From: Myxococcota bacterium
GTDB taxonomy: Bacteria; Myxococcota_A; UBA796
NCBI GenBank assembly: GCA_029251165.1
Contig: JAQXDW010000089.1
Location: forward strand, 62,001 to 126,000
Length of the DNA: 64,000 bases
Reading direction: 5' to 3'
The position numbers and the translations under genes were made by a program. A model generated the notes under the pieces. It was not told the origin of the DNA and searched no databases. It saw only the letters and a list, made by a program, of their open reading frames with translations. This document shows, one piece after another, positions 17,028-24,922 of this stretch; position 1 is the first letter of the stretch, and each line of letters begins with the position of its first letter.

Positions 17028-19682
17028 ATGCCTCCCCGCGCGAAAAAGAAAAAGAAGAAGACGTCCCCATCAGACACCCCGATGATGCGGCAATACCTGA
17101 AGCTGAAGGCATCCGTGCCGGACGCCATCCTGCTGTACCGGATGGGGGACTTCTACGAGCTGTTCTTCCAGGATGCCGTCGATGCTGCGGAGATGCTTGA
17201 GCTCACCCTGACCAGCCGCAACAAAGACGATCCAGACAGCATACCGATGGCCGGCGTCCCGCACCATGCGATGCCTGGCTACCTCAAGCGTCTCATTGCG
17301 CTGGGCAAGAAGGTCGCGATTGCAGAGCAGAAGGTCAACCCAAACAACCCGAAGATGATGGATCGGGAGCTGGTTCGGGTGGTTACTCCTGGCATGCCGA
17401 TGGACGACGACGGCCTGGAGGCTCGGGAGAGCTGCTGGTTGGCGGGCATCTGTCAGCAGAAGGGCGGCCTCATCGGAATGGCCTTCCTCGACTTCTCGAC
17501 CGGAGAATTTCGGATCACCGAGGTCGCAGATCTCGACGATGCTGTGGCGGAGCTGGAGCGCATGGAGCCGCGTGAGCTGGTGGTTCCAGAGGATCTCGCA
17601 GAGGAAGAGGTGCTGAAGTACCTCCTCAGCCGAACCTCACACACCACCCCGGATCCGGCCTGGTTTGACATCGACGCGGGCCATCGCGGCGTCTGTCAGA
17701 TCCTCGGAACGCGCGACCTCGCGGGCTTCGGCGCCACGGAGCTGACCGCTGCCATCGGTGCTGCCGGTGCGGTCGTCTCCTATGCCCGTGAGACTGCGCG
17801 CGTCAGCCTCAAGCACATCAACGCGGTGAAGCCCTACATCGTCTCTGGCCACATGGTCTTCGACGAGGCCACCCGCCGCAATCTGGAGATTCTCCGTCCG
17901 ATGCGCGGATCGGGACGAAAGGGCACGCTGCTGTGGCTCCTGGATCGCACCTGCACTGCGATGGGTGGGCGAAAGATGCGGGAGTGGCTGTCTCGCCCGC
18001 TTGTGGATGTTCCGGCGATTGAGTCTCGACAGGATGCCATCGAGGCGCTCTGGGAGGGCCGGCTGCGCCGGGGAATTCGAGACAACCTCAAGCAAGTCTC
18101 GGACCTCGAGAGGCTCGCAGGTCGCGTCGCTCAAGGGACCGCAAACGCACGTGATCTCATCGCCCTGGCGGCATCACTCGCAGCGCTCCCGGCGGTGTTT
18201 ACCCCCCTGCGGTCGCTGCCGGTTTTTGAGGGGCGCATTCCGACTGATCTGGTCCAGGAGGTCCACACGGACATCGGACAGTGGCTGGTTGCTGAGCCCC
18301 CCACTGCGGTCACTGAGGGCGGAATCATCAAGCCAGGAGCCCACAAGCCTCTCGACGAGCTGATCTCGCTGTCTCGAGATGGAAAGTCATCGATGGCAGC
18401 GATGGAGGTTCGCGAGAAAGAAAAGACGGGCATCACCAGCCTGAAGGTCAAGCACAACCGGGTGTTTGGCTACTTCCTTGAGGTCACCTCGGCCAATCTC
18501 CACAAGGTCCCCAAGACCTGGATTCGCAAGCAGACCCTCTCGAATTCAGAGCGCTACATCACCCCGGAGCTCAAGGAGTTTGAGGAGAAGGTGCTGGGCG
18601 CAGATGAGCGTCGCAAGGCCATGGAGTACGATCTGTTCCTCGCACTGCGGACCCGAGTGACGGCTGCCGTGTCCCGAATTCAGGACCTCGCCAGTGCGGT
18701 CTCATTCCTCGATGCCATCGCTGCACTGGCGGACATCGCCGTCGAGAATCGCTATGTACGGCCTGTGGTTCACGCTGGGGATGACCTCGAGATTGTCGAG
18801 GGCAGGCACCCGGTAGTCGAGTCGATGAACATGGACGAGCGGTTTGTGCCCAACGATGTTCGCATGGACGGTGAGCGTCGGCTGATCATCCTCACGGGCC
18901 CGAACATGGCGGGCAAGTCCACGGTCATGAGACAGATTGCCCTCATCGCCTTGATGGCGCAGATCGGAAGCTTTGTCCCTGCGAAGCGTGCGCGCATTGG
19001 CATCTGCGATCGCATCTTCGTGCGGGTCGGAGCCTCAGATGACCTCGCACGGGGCCGAAGCACCTTCATGGTGGAGATGTCCGAGACTGCACTCATTCTC
19101 AACCAGGCGACCAGCCGCTCGCTTGTTCTGCTCGATGAGATTGGCCGGGGGACAAGCACCTATGACGGGCTGTCGATTGCATGGGCGGTCGCCGAGGCGG
19201 TCCACGATCGGCTGCGGGCCCGGACCATCTTTGCCACGCACTACCACGAGCTGACCGCGCTGGCGGACAGCAAGCCGCGCGCAGCAAACCTTCATATTGC
19301 TGTAAGCGAGTGGGGAAATCAGATTATCTTTCTCCGTTCTCTGAGAGAAGGTGGTGCCTCGAAGAGCTACGGCATCCAGTGTGCACGCCTGGCTGGAATG
19401 CCAGAGGGGGTCGTCAGCCGCGCCCGTGCCCTCCTCCAAGAGCTGGAGAGCGCTCCGCCGGAGAAGCGCTCCATCCAGCAGCTTGACCTGTTCGGACTCG
19501 ACAGCTCCGCTGTGCCGACGGAGTCAGTGGTTGTCGAAGAACCCGAGGAGCCCGAGGAGCCCGATCCGATGCGCGAGCTGCTCATTGAGATGAACCCCGA
19601 CGACGTCACCCCGCGTCAGGCGCTCGACATCCTCTACCGACTCCGGGAGATGATGGTTCGCGAGGCGGTGGCGCTCGGGTGA
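17028..19682 (+). CDS. mutS: DNA mismatch repair protein MutS
   Basis: 884 residues. After a lysine-rich start (PRAKKKKKKTS) comes the mismatch-binding domain with GDFYELFF. The C-terminal ABC ATPase has GPNMAGKSTVMRQ (near residue 625), STFMVEMSE, LVLLDEIGRGTSTYDG and FATHYHELT. A sliding-clamp motif QQLDLF lies near residue 818, followed by an acidic EEPEEPEEPDP stretch. MutS recognises mismatches and recruits MutL (4609 in this window). ATG 17028 follows CACGAG. The stop overlaps the amidase GTG start (GTGA). Confidence 0.97.
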   Translation: MPPRAKKKKKKTSPSDTPMMRQYLKLKASVPDAILLYRMGDFYELFFQDAVDAAEMLELTLTSRNKDDPDSIPMAGVPHHAMPGYLKRLIALGKKVAIAEQKVNPNNPKMMDRELVRVVTPGMPMDDDGLEARESCWLAGICQQKGGLIGMAFLDFSTGEFRITEVADLDDAVAELERMEPRELVVPEDLAEEEVLKYLLSRTSHTTPDPAWFDIDAGHRGVCQILGTRDLAGFGATELTAAIGAAGAVVSYARETARVSLKHINAVKPYIVSGHMVFDEATRRNLEILRPMRGSGRKGTLLWLLDRTCTAMGGRKMREWLSRPLVDVPAIESRQDAIEALWEGRLRRGIRDNLKQVSDLERLAGRVAQGTANARDLIALAASLAALPAVFTPLRSLPVFEGRIPTDLVQEVHTDIGQWLVAEPPTAVTEGGIIKPGAHKPLDELISLSRDGKSSMAAMEVREKEKTGITSLKVKHNRVFGYFLEVTSANLHKVPKTWIRKQTLSNSERYITPELKEFEEKVLGADERRKAMEYDLFLALRTRVTAAVSRIQDLASAVSFLDAIAALADIAVENRYVRPVVHAGDDLEIVEGRHPVVESMNMDERFVPNDVRMDGERRLIILTGPNMAGKSTVMRQIALIALMAQIGSFVPAKRARIGICDRIFVRVGASDDLARGRSTFMVEMSETALILNQATSRSLVLLDEIGRGTSTYDGLSIAWAVAEAVHDRLRARTIFATHYHELTALADSKPRAANLHIAVSEWGNQIIFLRSLREGGASKSYGIQCARLAGMPEGVVSRARALLQELESAPPEKRSIQQLDLFGLDSSAVPTESVVVEEPEEPEEPDPMRELLIEMNPDDVTPRQALDILYRLREMMVREAVALG

Positions 19683-20812
19683 TCACTCTGCTCGCCTGGA
19701 TTGGCCTCGTGATGGGGGGAGAGCTGACAGATGTTCGGCTGTTCTCTGGGGCAGGCCATGCGCGACTGCTCCTCATTCACACTGGAGAGCCGACCAACAT
19801 CCGGACCCGCTCCGTACCGAGCATCGCCGGCAGCGATGCTCGAGGAATTGTGCTCCTGGGAGACGTCAGCGCGGATGGCATCGACAACCGCACCCTCAAC
19901 GAGGGGGGGCTGCTCAACCTCTCGATCACTGCCGTCAACAATGAAGCCCAGGTCACCGTGACCATGGAGTCTGCGCGTACTGTTCGCGCGGTGACCTTGT
20001 CGCCGGGAGTCATCCTGGTCGATCTCATCGAGGAGGGCAGGGGAGAGGACCCCACGCTGCCCAGCGCTGAGCAGCTCCGCGGGTGGCTTGAAGGGGTCTC
20101 TTTTGCGCCACAGCAGGTCACGACACCACGCGGCTACAAGCTGGTCGTTGTTGATGCCGGACACGGAGGATGGGACCACGGGGCTGTCGGTACGACCGGC
20201 ACACGAGAGGCAGACATCGCTCTCCAGCTCGCGCACAGGGTTGCGATAGGGCTGGAGGCGGAGCTTGGGGTTGAGGTCTTGATGACCCGCGAAGATGACA
20301 CCTTCATCCCGCTTCGGGAGCGCGCGGCGATCGCCAACCAGGCCGGCGCGGATCTCTTCCTCTCCATTCATGCCAACGCCGCTCCAGGCCCTGCCGCTTG
20401 GGGAATCGAGACATACTCGATGGACACCGCCTCGGATGGTGGTGCTGCGAGGGTGGCGCGTCGTGAGAACGTGCTAGCACGAGAAAATGGTGAGAGCGAG
20501 GATGCGCTCCTCATCGGAAAGCTGCTCTCAGACGGTACCAATCGCTTGTCACGAGAGCTGGCGATTGAGATTCAGGACAACGTGGTCAGTCGGCTTGGAG
20601 AGGTCTATGGGGCTGCGGTGATCCGTGATCTCGGCGCCAAGACCGCGCTGTTCTATGTGCTCGTCTCCACGCGGATGCCTGCGATACTCTTTGAGGCCAG
20701 CTTTGTCTCCAACCCTGAAGACGAGAAGAAGCTGCGCTCACCACATTTTCAGCAAGCGGAAGCCGATGCCATCGTCGAGTCGGTGGGACGGTGGCTAGAG
20801 CGTCAGGAGTAG
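19679..20812 (+). CDS. N-acetylmuramoyl-L-alanine amidase with AMIN domain (AmiC-like)
   Basis: 377 residues, GTG start overlapping mutS. The N-terminal half (LTDVRLFSGAGHARLLLIHT ... VRAVTLSPGVILVDLIEEG) matches an AMIN domain that places amidases at the division site. The C-terminal half is an Amidase_3 zinc hydrolase: VVVDAGHGGWDHGAVG, a Glu in TREADIALQLA, DLFLSIHANA, and FEASFVSNPEDE. It cleaves the bond between MurNAc and L-Ala to separate daughter cells. The signal sequence is unusually short and uncharged (MITLLAWIGLVMGGE). Being next to xerD makes a division/chromosome-segregation pairing. Confidence 0.9.
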   Translation: MITLLAWIGLVMGGELTDVRLFSGAGHARLLLIHTGEPTNIRTRSVPSIAGSDARGIVLLGDVSADGIDNRTLNEGGLLNLSITAVNNEAQVTVTMESARTVRAVTLSPGVILVDLIEEGRGEDPTLPSAEQLRGWLEGVSFAPQQVTTPRGYKLVVVDAGHGGWDHGAVGTTGTREADIALQLAHRVAIGLEAELGVEVLMTREDDTFIPLRERAAIANQAGADLFLSIHANAAPGPAAWGIETYSMDTASDGGAARVARRENVLARENGESEDALLIGKLLSDGTNRLSRELAIEIQDNVVSRLGEVYGAAVIRDLGAKTALFYVLVSTRMPAILFEASFVSNPEDEKKLRSPHFQQAEADAIVESVGRWLERQE

Positions 20813-20815
20813 CCA

Positions 20816-21700
20816 ATGTCGACACCCATGGACAATGCTATCGAGGGCTTCCTCGCTTACTGCCGAGTTGAAAAGGGGCTCGCAGAGCTGACGTTAGATG
20901 CCTATCATCGAGATATTGTTGGGTTGGCTGGCTACCTCAAGGAGCGGTTTCGAATAACCGCGCCGAGGCAGGTGACAGCAGGTGAGCTGTCAGGTTGGAT
21001 GAGCTGGATGGAAGGTCGAGGGCTGTCACTGCGGAGCATCGCGCGGCATCGGGTCGCGATGCGGCAGTTCTTCAAGTACATGGCTGCAGAGGGAATCATC
21101 GAGGAAAACCCTGCCGTGCTGATCGAGGGGCCGAAGATTGGACGGCCGCTGCCCAGCGTAATCTCAGAAGCTGAGGTCGAAGCTGTGCTTGCAGCTCCAG
21201 ATAAGGGGAGCCGTCTTGGACTGCGAGATGCGGCAATGTTGGAGCTGCTGTACGCGACCGGTCTACGGGTGAGCGAGCTCATCAACGTCAAGCAGGAGAA
21301 TTGGCACGATGGGTGGCTGGTCGTGCGCGGAAAAGGTGGAAAGGAACGACTGGTTCCGTATGGCGACCAAGCCGGCGATCTGGTGGCGAAGTACCTCCGC
21401 AGCAGGCTTCATCAGGACAATCCATACCTGTTTCTAAGCAGCAGGGGGGCTCCGATGACCAGGCAGAACTTCTGGGAGCGGGTGAAGCGATACGCGAAGC
21501 AGGCAGGAATCGGAAAGTCCGTCTCGCCCCATACGCTGCGCCATGCTTTCGCGACACACCTCCTGATGCACGGTGCAGACCTTCGCGCGGTTCAGGTCAT
21601 GCTTGGGCATTCTGACATCACGACGACCGAGATCTATACGCACATTGCGCAAGAACGCTTGCGACAGATCCACGCCAGGTTCCATCCACGAGGCGAGTGA
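20816..21700 (+). CDS. xerD: Tyrosine recombinase XerD/XerC family
   Basis: 294 residues, usual XerC/D length. N-terminal SAM-like core-binding domain (residues 6-90, with TLDAYHRDI). Catalytic set complete: Arg151 (ATGLRVSEL), Lys173 (VRGKGGKERL), His239 and Arg242 (PHTLRHAFATHLL), His265 (LGHSDITTTEIYTH) and nucleophile Tyr274. XerCD resolves chromosome dimers at dif. GGAG lies 8 bases before ATG 20816. A candidate dif site lies only 160 bp downstream. No second Xer gene is visible in the window. XerD is preferred to XerC on overall feel; the paralogue cannot be settled by eye. Confidence 0.9.
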   Translation: MSTPMDNAIEGFLAYCRVEKGLAELTLDAYHRDIVGLAGYLKERFRITAPRQVTAGELSGWMSWMEGRGLSLRSIARHRVAMRQFFKYMAAEGIIEENPAVLIEGPKIGRPLPSVISEAEVEAVLAAPDKGSRLGLRDAAMLELLYATGLRVSELINVKQENWHDGWLVVRGKGGKERLVPYGDQAGDLVAKYLRSRLHQDNPYLFLSSRGAPMTRQNFWERVKRYAKQAGIGKSVSPHTLRHAFATHLLMHGADLRAVQVMLGHSDITTTEIYTHIAQERLRQIHARFHPRGE

Positions 21701-21742
21701 CCTCCAACAGACACCCCGAACGAATTCTGTTCTGGATCTAAT

Positions 21743-21753
21743 AGTTGACATAA
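21743..21753 (-). repeat. XerD-arm-like half-site 1
   Basis: AGTTGACATAA; read on the minus strand this is TTATGTCAACT, close to the XerD arm of known dif sites. The next 17 bases do not form a XerC arm (rc TGGTGGTTTTA after the spacer). Same orientation as the dif site at 21861. Confidence 0.5.
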
Positions 21754-21778
21754 TGCAAATAAAACCACCACCTCTTAC

Positions 21779-21789
21779 ACTTTACATAA
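21779..21789 (-). repeat. XerD-arm-like half-site 2
   Basis: ACTTTACATAA, minus strand TTATGTAAAGT, identical to the three half-sites at 58841-58927. The identity with the copy at 58911-58927 extends to 17 bp (21779-21795). No XerC arm is recognisable beside it. Confidence 0.55.
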
Positions 21790-21860
21790 TTCTAATCTTG
21801 TCTTCGTTCTCATCTTCAAATCGAATCATGAGGGAGTATTTTTGCTGCAACGTGAGCATT

Positions 21861-21888
21861 ACTTGACATAATATAACTTATCGGAAGT
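21861..21888 (-). other. dif: Candidate dif site (XerCD chromosome dimer resolution site)
   Basis: Read on the minus strand: left arm ACTTCCGATAA, centre GTTATA, right arm TTATGTCAAGT, the exact 11-6-11 layout of dif. The right arm resembles the XerD arms of E. coli (TTATGTTAAAT) and B. subtilis (TTATGTAAACT), and the left arm resembles the B. subtilis XerC-side arm (ACTTCCTAGAA), all recalled from the literature. The two arms are imperfect inverted repeats (8 of 11 matching). It lies 160 bp after xerD, and gene orientation on both sides converges on it. The site is seen in the sequence; the role is inferred. Confidence 0.78.
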
Positions 21889-22092
21889 TATGAACCGGGG
21901 AGGGCACCTGAACCTCACGGTCCCCTCTGCGCACTAAGATCGCCTCACTTCGAAAATCTCTCGAATTCAGCCCCGCGTGAGCTTCGCTGCCCGACACGCA
22001 GCGGATCGCATCCACGCTGCGCTGAACGCATCGTCCACTAATAGATCACTCGTTGTGCCGTTTTAGGGACCGAGCATCTTGCCGCACGCGCG

Positions 22093-23634
22093 CTACGCGA
22101 TCTGGAAGCATCCGGAGCGGCGTGCGTCACCGGCACCAATAAACCCTGCGTCGCTGCTTCCTGCGATGTTCAAGCCACCGAAGTACATGTTCGAGCCATC
22201 AAACCAGCGTACCTCATCCAAGGCTTCGCTGAGGAGCTCACGTGTTCCCTCTGGTCGCCCCTCCGCCTCAATGCTTGTGACCTTTCCGTCGACATGGGCG
22301 CGCGGTGCGGCAGCAGCCTCAGAAGGAGTCATCCGATGATCGGTCAGGTAGACCAGGCCATGCAAGACTGCGCTGCGAATTCGACTCGAGCCGCCAGATC
22401 CCATCACCAACACCTGATCGTCAAGCTCGAGCAGCGTCGGACAGCACATTGTCATCAGGCGCTGTCCTGCCATCCGCTGCACATCTGGCGGATTCACGTC
22501 AGCCTCGCCCAGAAAGTTGTTGAGTATCACCCCGGTGTCACCGGCAACCAATCCACAGCTCTCGCCGAGCGAGGTCGTGATTCCGACTGCGTTTCCATGA
22601 GAATCCACCGTCGAGATGTGGGTGGTGTGCCCGGTGGACGGATCCTCCAGCGGTGTTCGAAGCCACTCCTCACCCTCATCTTCTGGCGACAGCGCAGTCA
22701 GGAAGCCTTCCTCAAAGCCAGGCATAAACACTGAGCGATTGAACCGCGCACCGCGGCTTCGCTCAGCTCGTGACATCGCCGCAGCCATCAGCCGAATCTG
22801 ATCCGGTCCGAGTGCCGGCGGCATGGGGCCGCAGTCCTCCAGCTCTCGAAGTGCCTGAAGAACCAGCAGTCCCGCAACGCTCGGTACACCGGGTACCCAG
22901 ACCGTCGCGTCTCGATACCGATACCGAAGCGGCCGCCGAAAATGAGCTGAGCAGTTCTCCAAGTCAGCGGCGCTGACCAGCGAGCGGTCTCCCAGAGTAC
23001 CCAGGATGGCCTTCGCAACACTTCCCGTGCGAAACAGCGCATCACCCTGGGTTCCGAATTTTCGAAAAGTATCTGCTAATCCGGGGTTTCGGTGGATGTC
23101 ACCTGCAAGTGGAGGCCGGCCATGGGGCGCGATCAGCGCCGACAGCGCCGGGGAGCGTGTGTAGATCGGCTCGAGTGCCTGGAGGATGCGGGCCAGTCCA
23201 GGCTGGATGACAACACCCTGCTCTGCGGCCTCGACTGCTGGTGCGACGAGCATCGTCATGGGCAGCGAGCCAAACTGACGGTGGAGCGCCGTCACCCCTG
23301 TTGGGATCCCGAGCGTCGCGACAGCACCTGGACCCACCTCAAAGCGCTGTTGAGTCGGTCCGTAGTCGAGCTGTACGGTGTCCATTGTGGGGGTGCTGCT
23401 GAGCGAGCGGCCGAGCCCTGGCATGTCCGTAAACAGATCACAGACCACTACAGAGCCATTGAAGCGGACCATGGCGATTCCAGCACCGCCGGGCCCCGTA
23501 AGCATAGGCTCAGAGACTGCAGCCATCATCAGCGATGCGATGGCTGCATCGATGGCATTCCCTCCAGCGCGGAGCATCGCAAGCCCTGCTGCAGCCGTAT
23601 CGGGATTGCCCGCTGCGACAGCGCCCGGGCTCAC
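22093..23634 (-). CDS. Gamma-glutamyltransferase family protein, no signal peptide
   Basis: 513 residues, GTG start overlapping the stop of the upstream amidotransferase gene by 4 bp. Family marks are the N-terminal NPDTAAAGLAMLRAGGNAIDAA, TGPGGAGIAMV, the autocleavage and nucleophile region GHTTHISTVDSHGNAVG, GVILNN, and GSGGSSRIRSAVL near the C-terminus (usual GSPGGSRI). Such Ntn hydrolases cleave or transfer the gamma-glutamyl group of glutathione and relatives. E. coli Ggt is periplasmic; this one starts directly with the mature domain, so a cytoplasmic place is inferred. Coupling to a glutamine amidotransferase points to gamma-glutamyl compounds as substrate. Confidence 0.88.
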   Translation of the reverse strand: MSPGAVAAGNPDTAAAGLAMLRAGGNAIDAAIASLMMAAVSEPMLTGPGGAGIAMVRFNGSVVVCDLFTDMPGLGRSLSSTPTMDTVQLDYGPTQQRFEVGPGAVATLGIPTGVTALHRQFGSLPMTMLVAPAVEAAEQGVVIQPGLARILQALEPIYTRSPALSALIAPHGRPPLAGDIHRNPGLADTFRKFGTQGDALFRTGSVAKAILGTLGDRSLVSAADLENCSAHFRRPLRYRYRDATVWVPGVPSVAGLLVLQALRELEDCGPMPPALGPDQIRLMAAAMSRAERSRGARFNRSVFMPGFEEGFLTALSPEDEGEEWLRTPLEDPSTGHTTHISTVDSHGNAVGITTSLGESCGLVAGDTGVILNNFLGEADVNPPDVQRMAGQRLMTMCCPTLLELDDQVLVMGSGGSSRIRSAVLHGLVYLTDHRMTPSEAAAAPRAHVDGKVTSIEAEGRPEGTRELLSEALDEVRWFDGSNMYFGGLNIAGSSDAGFIGAGDARRSGCFQIA

Positions 23635-24350
23635 GAGAGCACCGTCCGGGCAAAGCCCGCGAGGAGTGTATTTGCTTCGGGTCCTGGGACATGGCTCTCG
23701 AGGCGCTCCTGTGCCTCGGCTTCGCCAAACAATGCACCATAAGTGGACATGTAGCGGAGGTAGCGCTGCCGGTTGTCCTTCCAGGTCAGCTCTGGGTGGA
23801 ACTGCGTCGCGTAGATGGGCTTTCCTGCGACTCGAAGGGCTTGAAACGGCGACAGCGCGCTGCCCGCGAGGTGAAGCACCCCAGCGGGAAGCGCCGTGAC
23901 GTGATCTTTGTGACCAAGCTGGGCGATGAACTTCTGCGGGAGGGCCTGAAACACGGGATCCTTCCGTCCGGTGTCCGTCAGTTGAAGCGTGTACGAGCCC
24001 ACCTCAGCGCGAGCGGGATCAGAGACAACCTCACCGCCGAGGGCGAGCGCAAGCGCCTGAAAACCAAAGCAAGAGGCGAACGTTGGAAATCCAAGCACAC
24101 AGACCTCACCGAGGAAGTCGATAAAGCGCCGAATAGACGGGTTCGGATCGAGGACCGAGTAGTCTCCGGAACCCCCGACGAGCAGCGCGTCGCGGCCCTT
24201 CAGGATCTCGGGTGTCAGGACGGTGGTCAGGAGATCAACACAGTGAATCTGTGCCGGATCCACAGACAGCCGAGCTGCAAACGCAGCATGTTCTTCGTCA
24301 CGGGCAAGGTCCGCGGCATCGCGGGCCTGAAGGAGCGTAAACTGAAGCAG
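23631..24350 (-). CDS. Class I glutamine amidotransferase-like protein with a probable CTG start
   Basis: 239 residues if started at CTG 24350; the first ATG/GTG/TTG start in frame is GTG 24263, which would remove the first 29 residues. The extra residues (LQFTLLQARDAAD ... FAARLSV) match the usual beginning of this family, and GAGGAGG lies 5 bases before the CTG. Catalytic marks are DALLVGGSGDYSV, FASCFGFQALA with the nucleophile Cys, and QFHPEL with His and Glu. The fold hydrolyses glutamine or gamma-glutamyl groups (GMP-synthase GATase relatives). No synthetase partner domain is near; the coupled partner is the GGT-like gene. Confidence 0.83.
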   Translation of the reverse strand: MLQFTLLQARDAADLARDEEHAAFAARLSVDPAQIHCVDLLTTVLTPEILKGRDALLVGGSGDYSVLDPNPSIRRFIDFLGEVCVLGFPTFASCFGFQALALALGGEVVSDPARAEVGSYTLQLTDTGRKDPVFQALPQKFIAQLGHKDHVTALPAGVLHLAGSALSPFQALRVAGKPIYATQFHPELTWKDNRQRYLRYMSTYGALFGEAEAQERLESHVPGPEANTLLAGFARTVLS

Positions 24351-24442
24351 GGCGGCCTCCTCGGGAAGAACGCATCATCCCAGGTGCTCATACACAGGGC
24401 GGGCCCATGCCACAACGTAAAGGAAGCGGCTTTCCGTGAAAA

Positions 24443-24823
24443 TCAGAACCAGCGGGGAATGCGAATGGTGACCGGACCAACCACGCGTGCCTGGCAGGCC
24501 AGCCGCAGCCCTGAGGCCGCGCTCTGGCTTCCCAGGACCATCTGCTCTCGCCCGTCAGCATCCATGAGATTTTCGACTCCGGTGACCACTGAGACCTTGC
24601 AGGTACCGCAGGAAGCCATACCCCCACAGTAGTGATCAAGATCAACACCCGCCGCAGCAGCCCCCGCAAGGATGGTTGTGCCCCCAGGAACCGGTATCGG
24701 TGCGTGCCCTTCGAACTCCAGGGCGAACGGACCCTCAGGAATTGCGGGGCGTCGACCACTCAGTCGACCCGCGGCGCGTCTCAGTCCAGCCCGAAGCCCG
24801 CGCCGTCGCTTTTCCTCAGCCAT
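24443..24823 (-). CDS. [2Fe-2S] ferredoxin
   Basis: 126 residues from ATG 24823, preceded by GGAGGAAGGG; an upstream open extension to 25024 is not used. A basic N-terminal tail (EEKRRRGLRAGLRRAAGRL) precedes the ferredoxin domain. Cluster ligands: HYCGGMASCGTCKV gives C-x5-C-x2-C and LRLACQARV the fourth Cys, the spacing of adrenodoxin/Isc-type ferredoxins. DADGREQMVLGS matches the usual helix between ligands. It carries electrons to an unknown partner. Divergent from the TonB-like gene across 99 bp, and 92 bp upstream of the amidotransferase gene. Confidence 0.85.
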   Translation of the reverse strand: MAEEKRRRGLRAGLRRAAGRLSGRRPAIPEGPFALEFEGHAPIPVPGGTTILAGAAAAGVDLDHYCGGMASCGTCKVSVVTGVENLMDADGREQMVLGSQSAASGLRLACQARVVGPVTIRIPRWF

Positions 24824-24922
24824 CCCTTCCTCCAGGACAGTTTCTAACCCTGCATAGACGCTGGAGAAGCACGAACTTACAATCATACACAGCGACCCCG
24901 CCCAGTCACCCCGTGAGCCCCA

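Larger units (their letters stand above)
21701..22092. other. 392-base AT-rich gap holding the dif-like cluster
   Basis: No gene is seen between xerD and the convergent ggt-like gene. The first half is much richer in A and T than its surroundings and contains a candidate dif site and two half-sites, listed separately. The second half (21895-22060) is GC-rich with small stems, for instance CGCAGCG at 21997-22003 pairing with CGCTGCG at 22015-22021; no T-run follows, so a terminator is not claimed. Confidence 0.8.

Noticed and set aside
21897-21904. KOPS-like octamer GGGGAGGG beside dif
   Set aside because: It points away from the dif site and a single match is expected by chance; KOPS of this lineage is not known to me.
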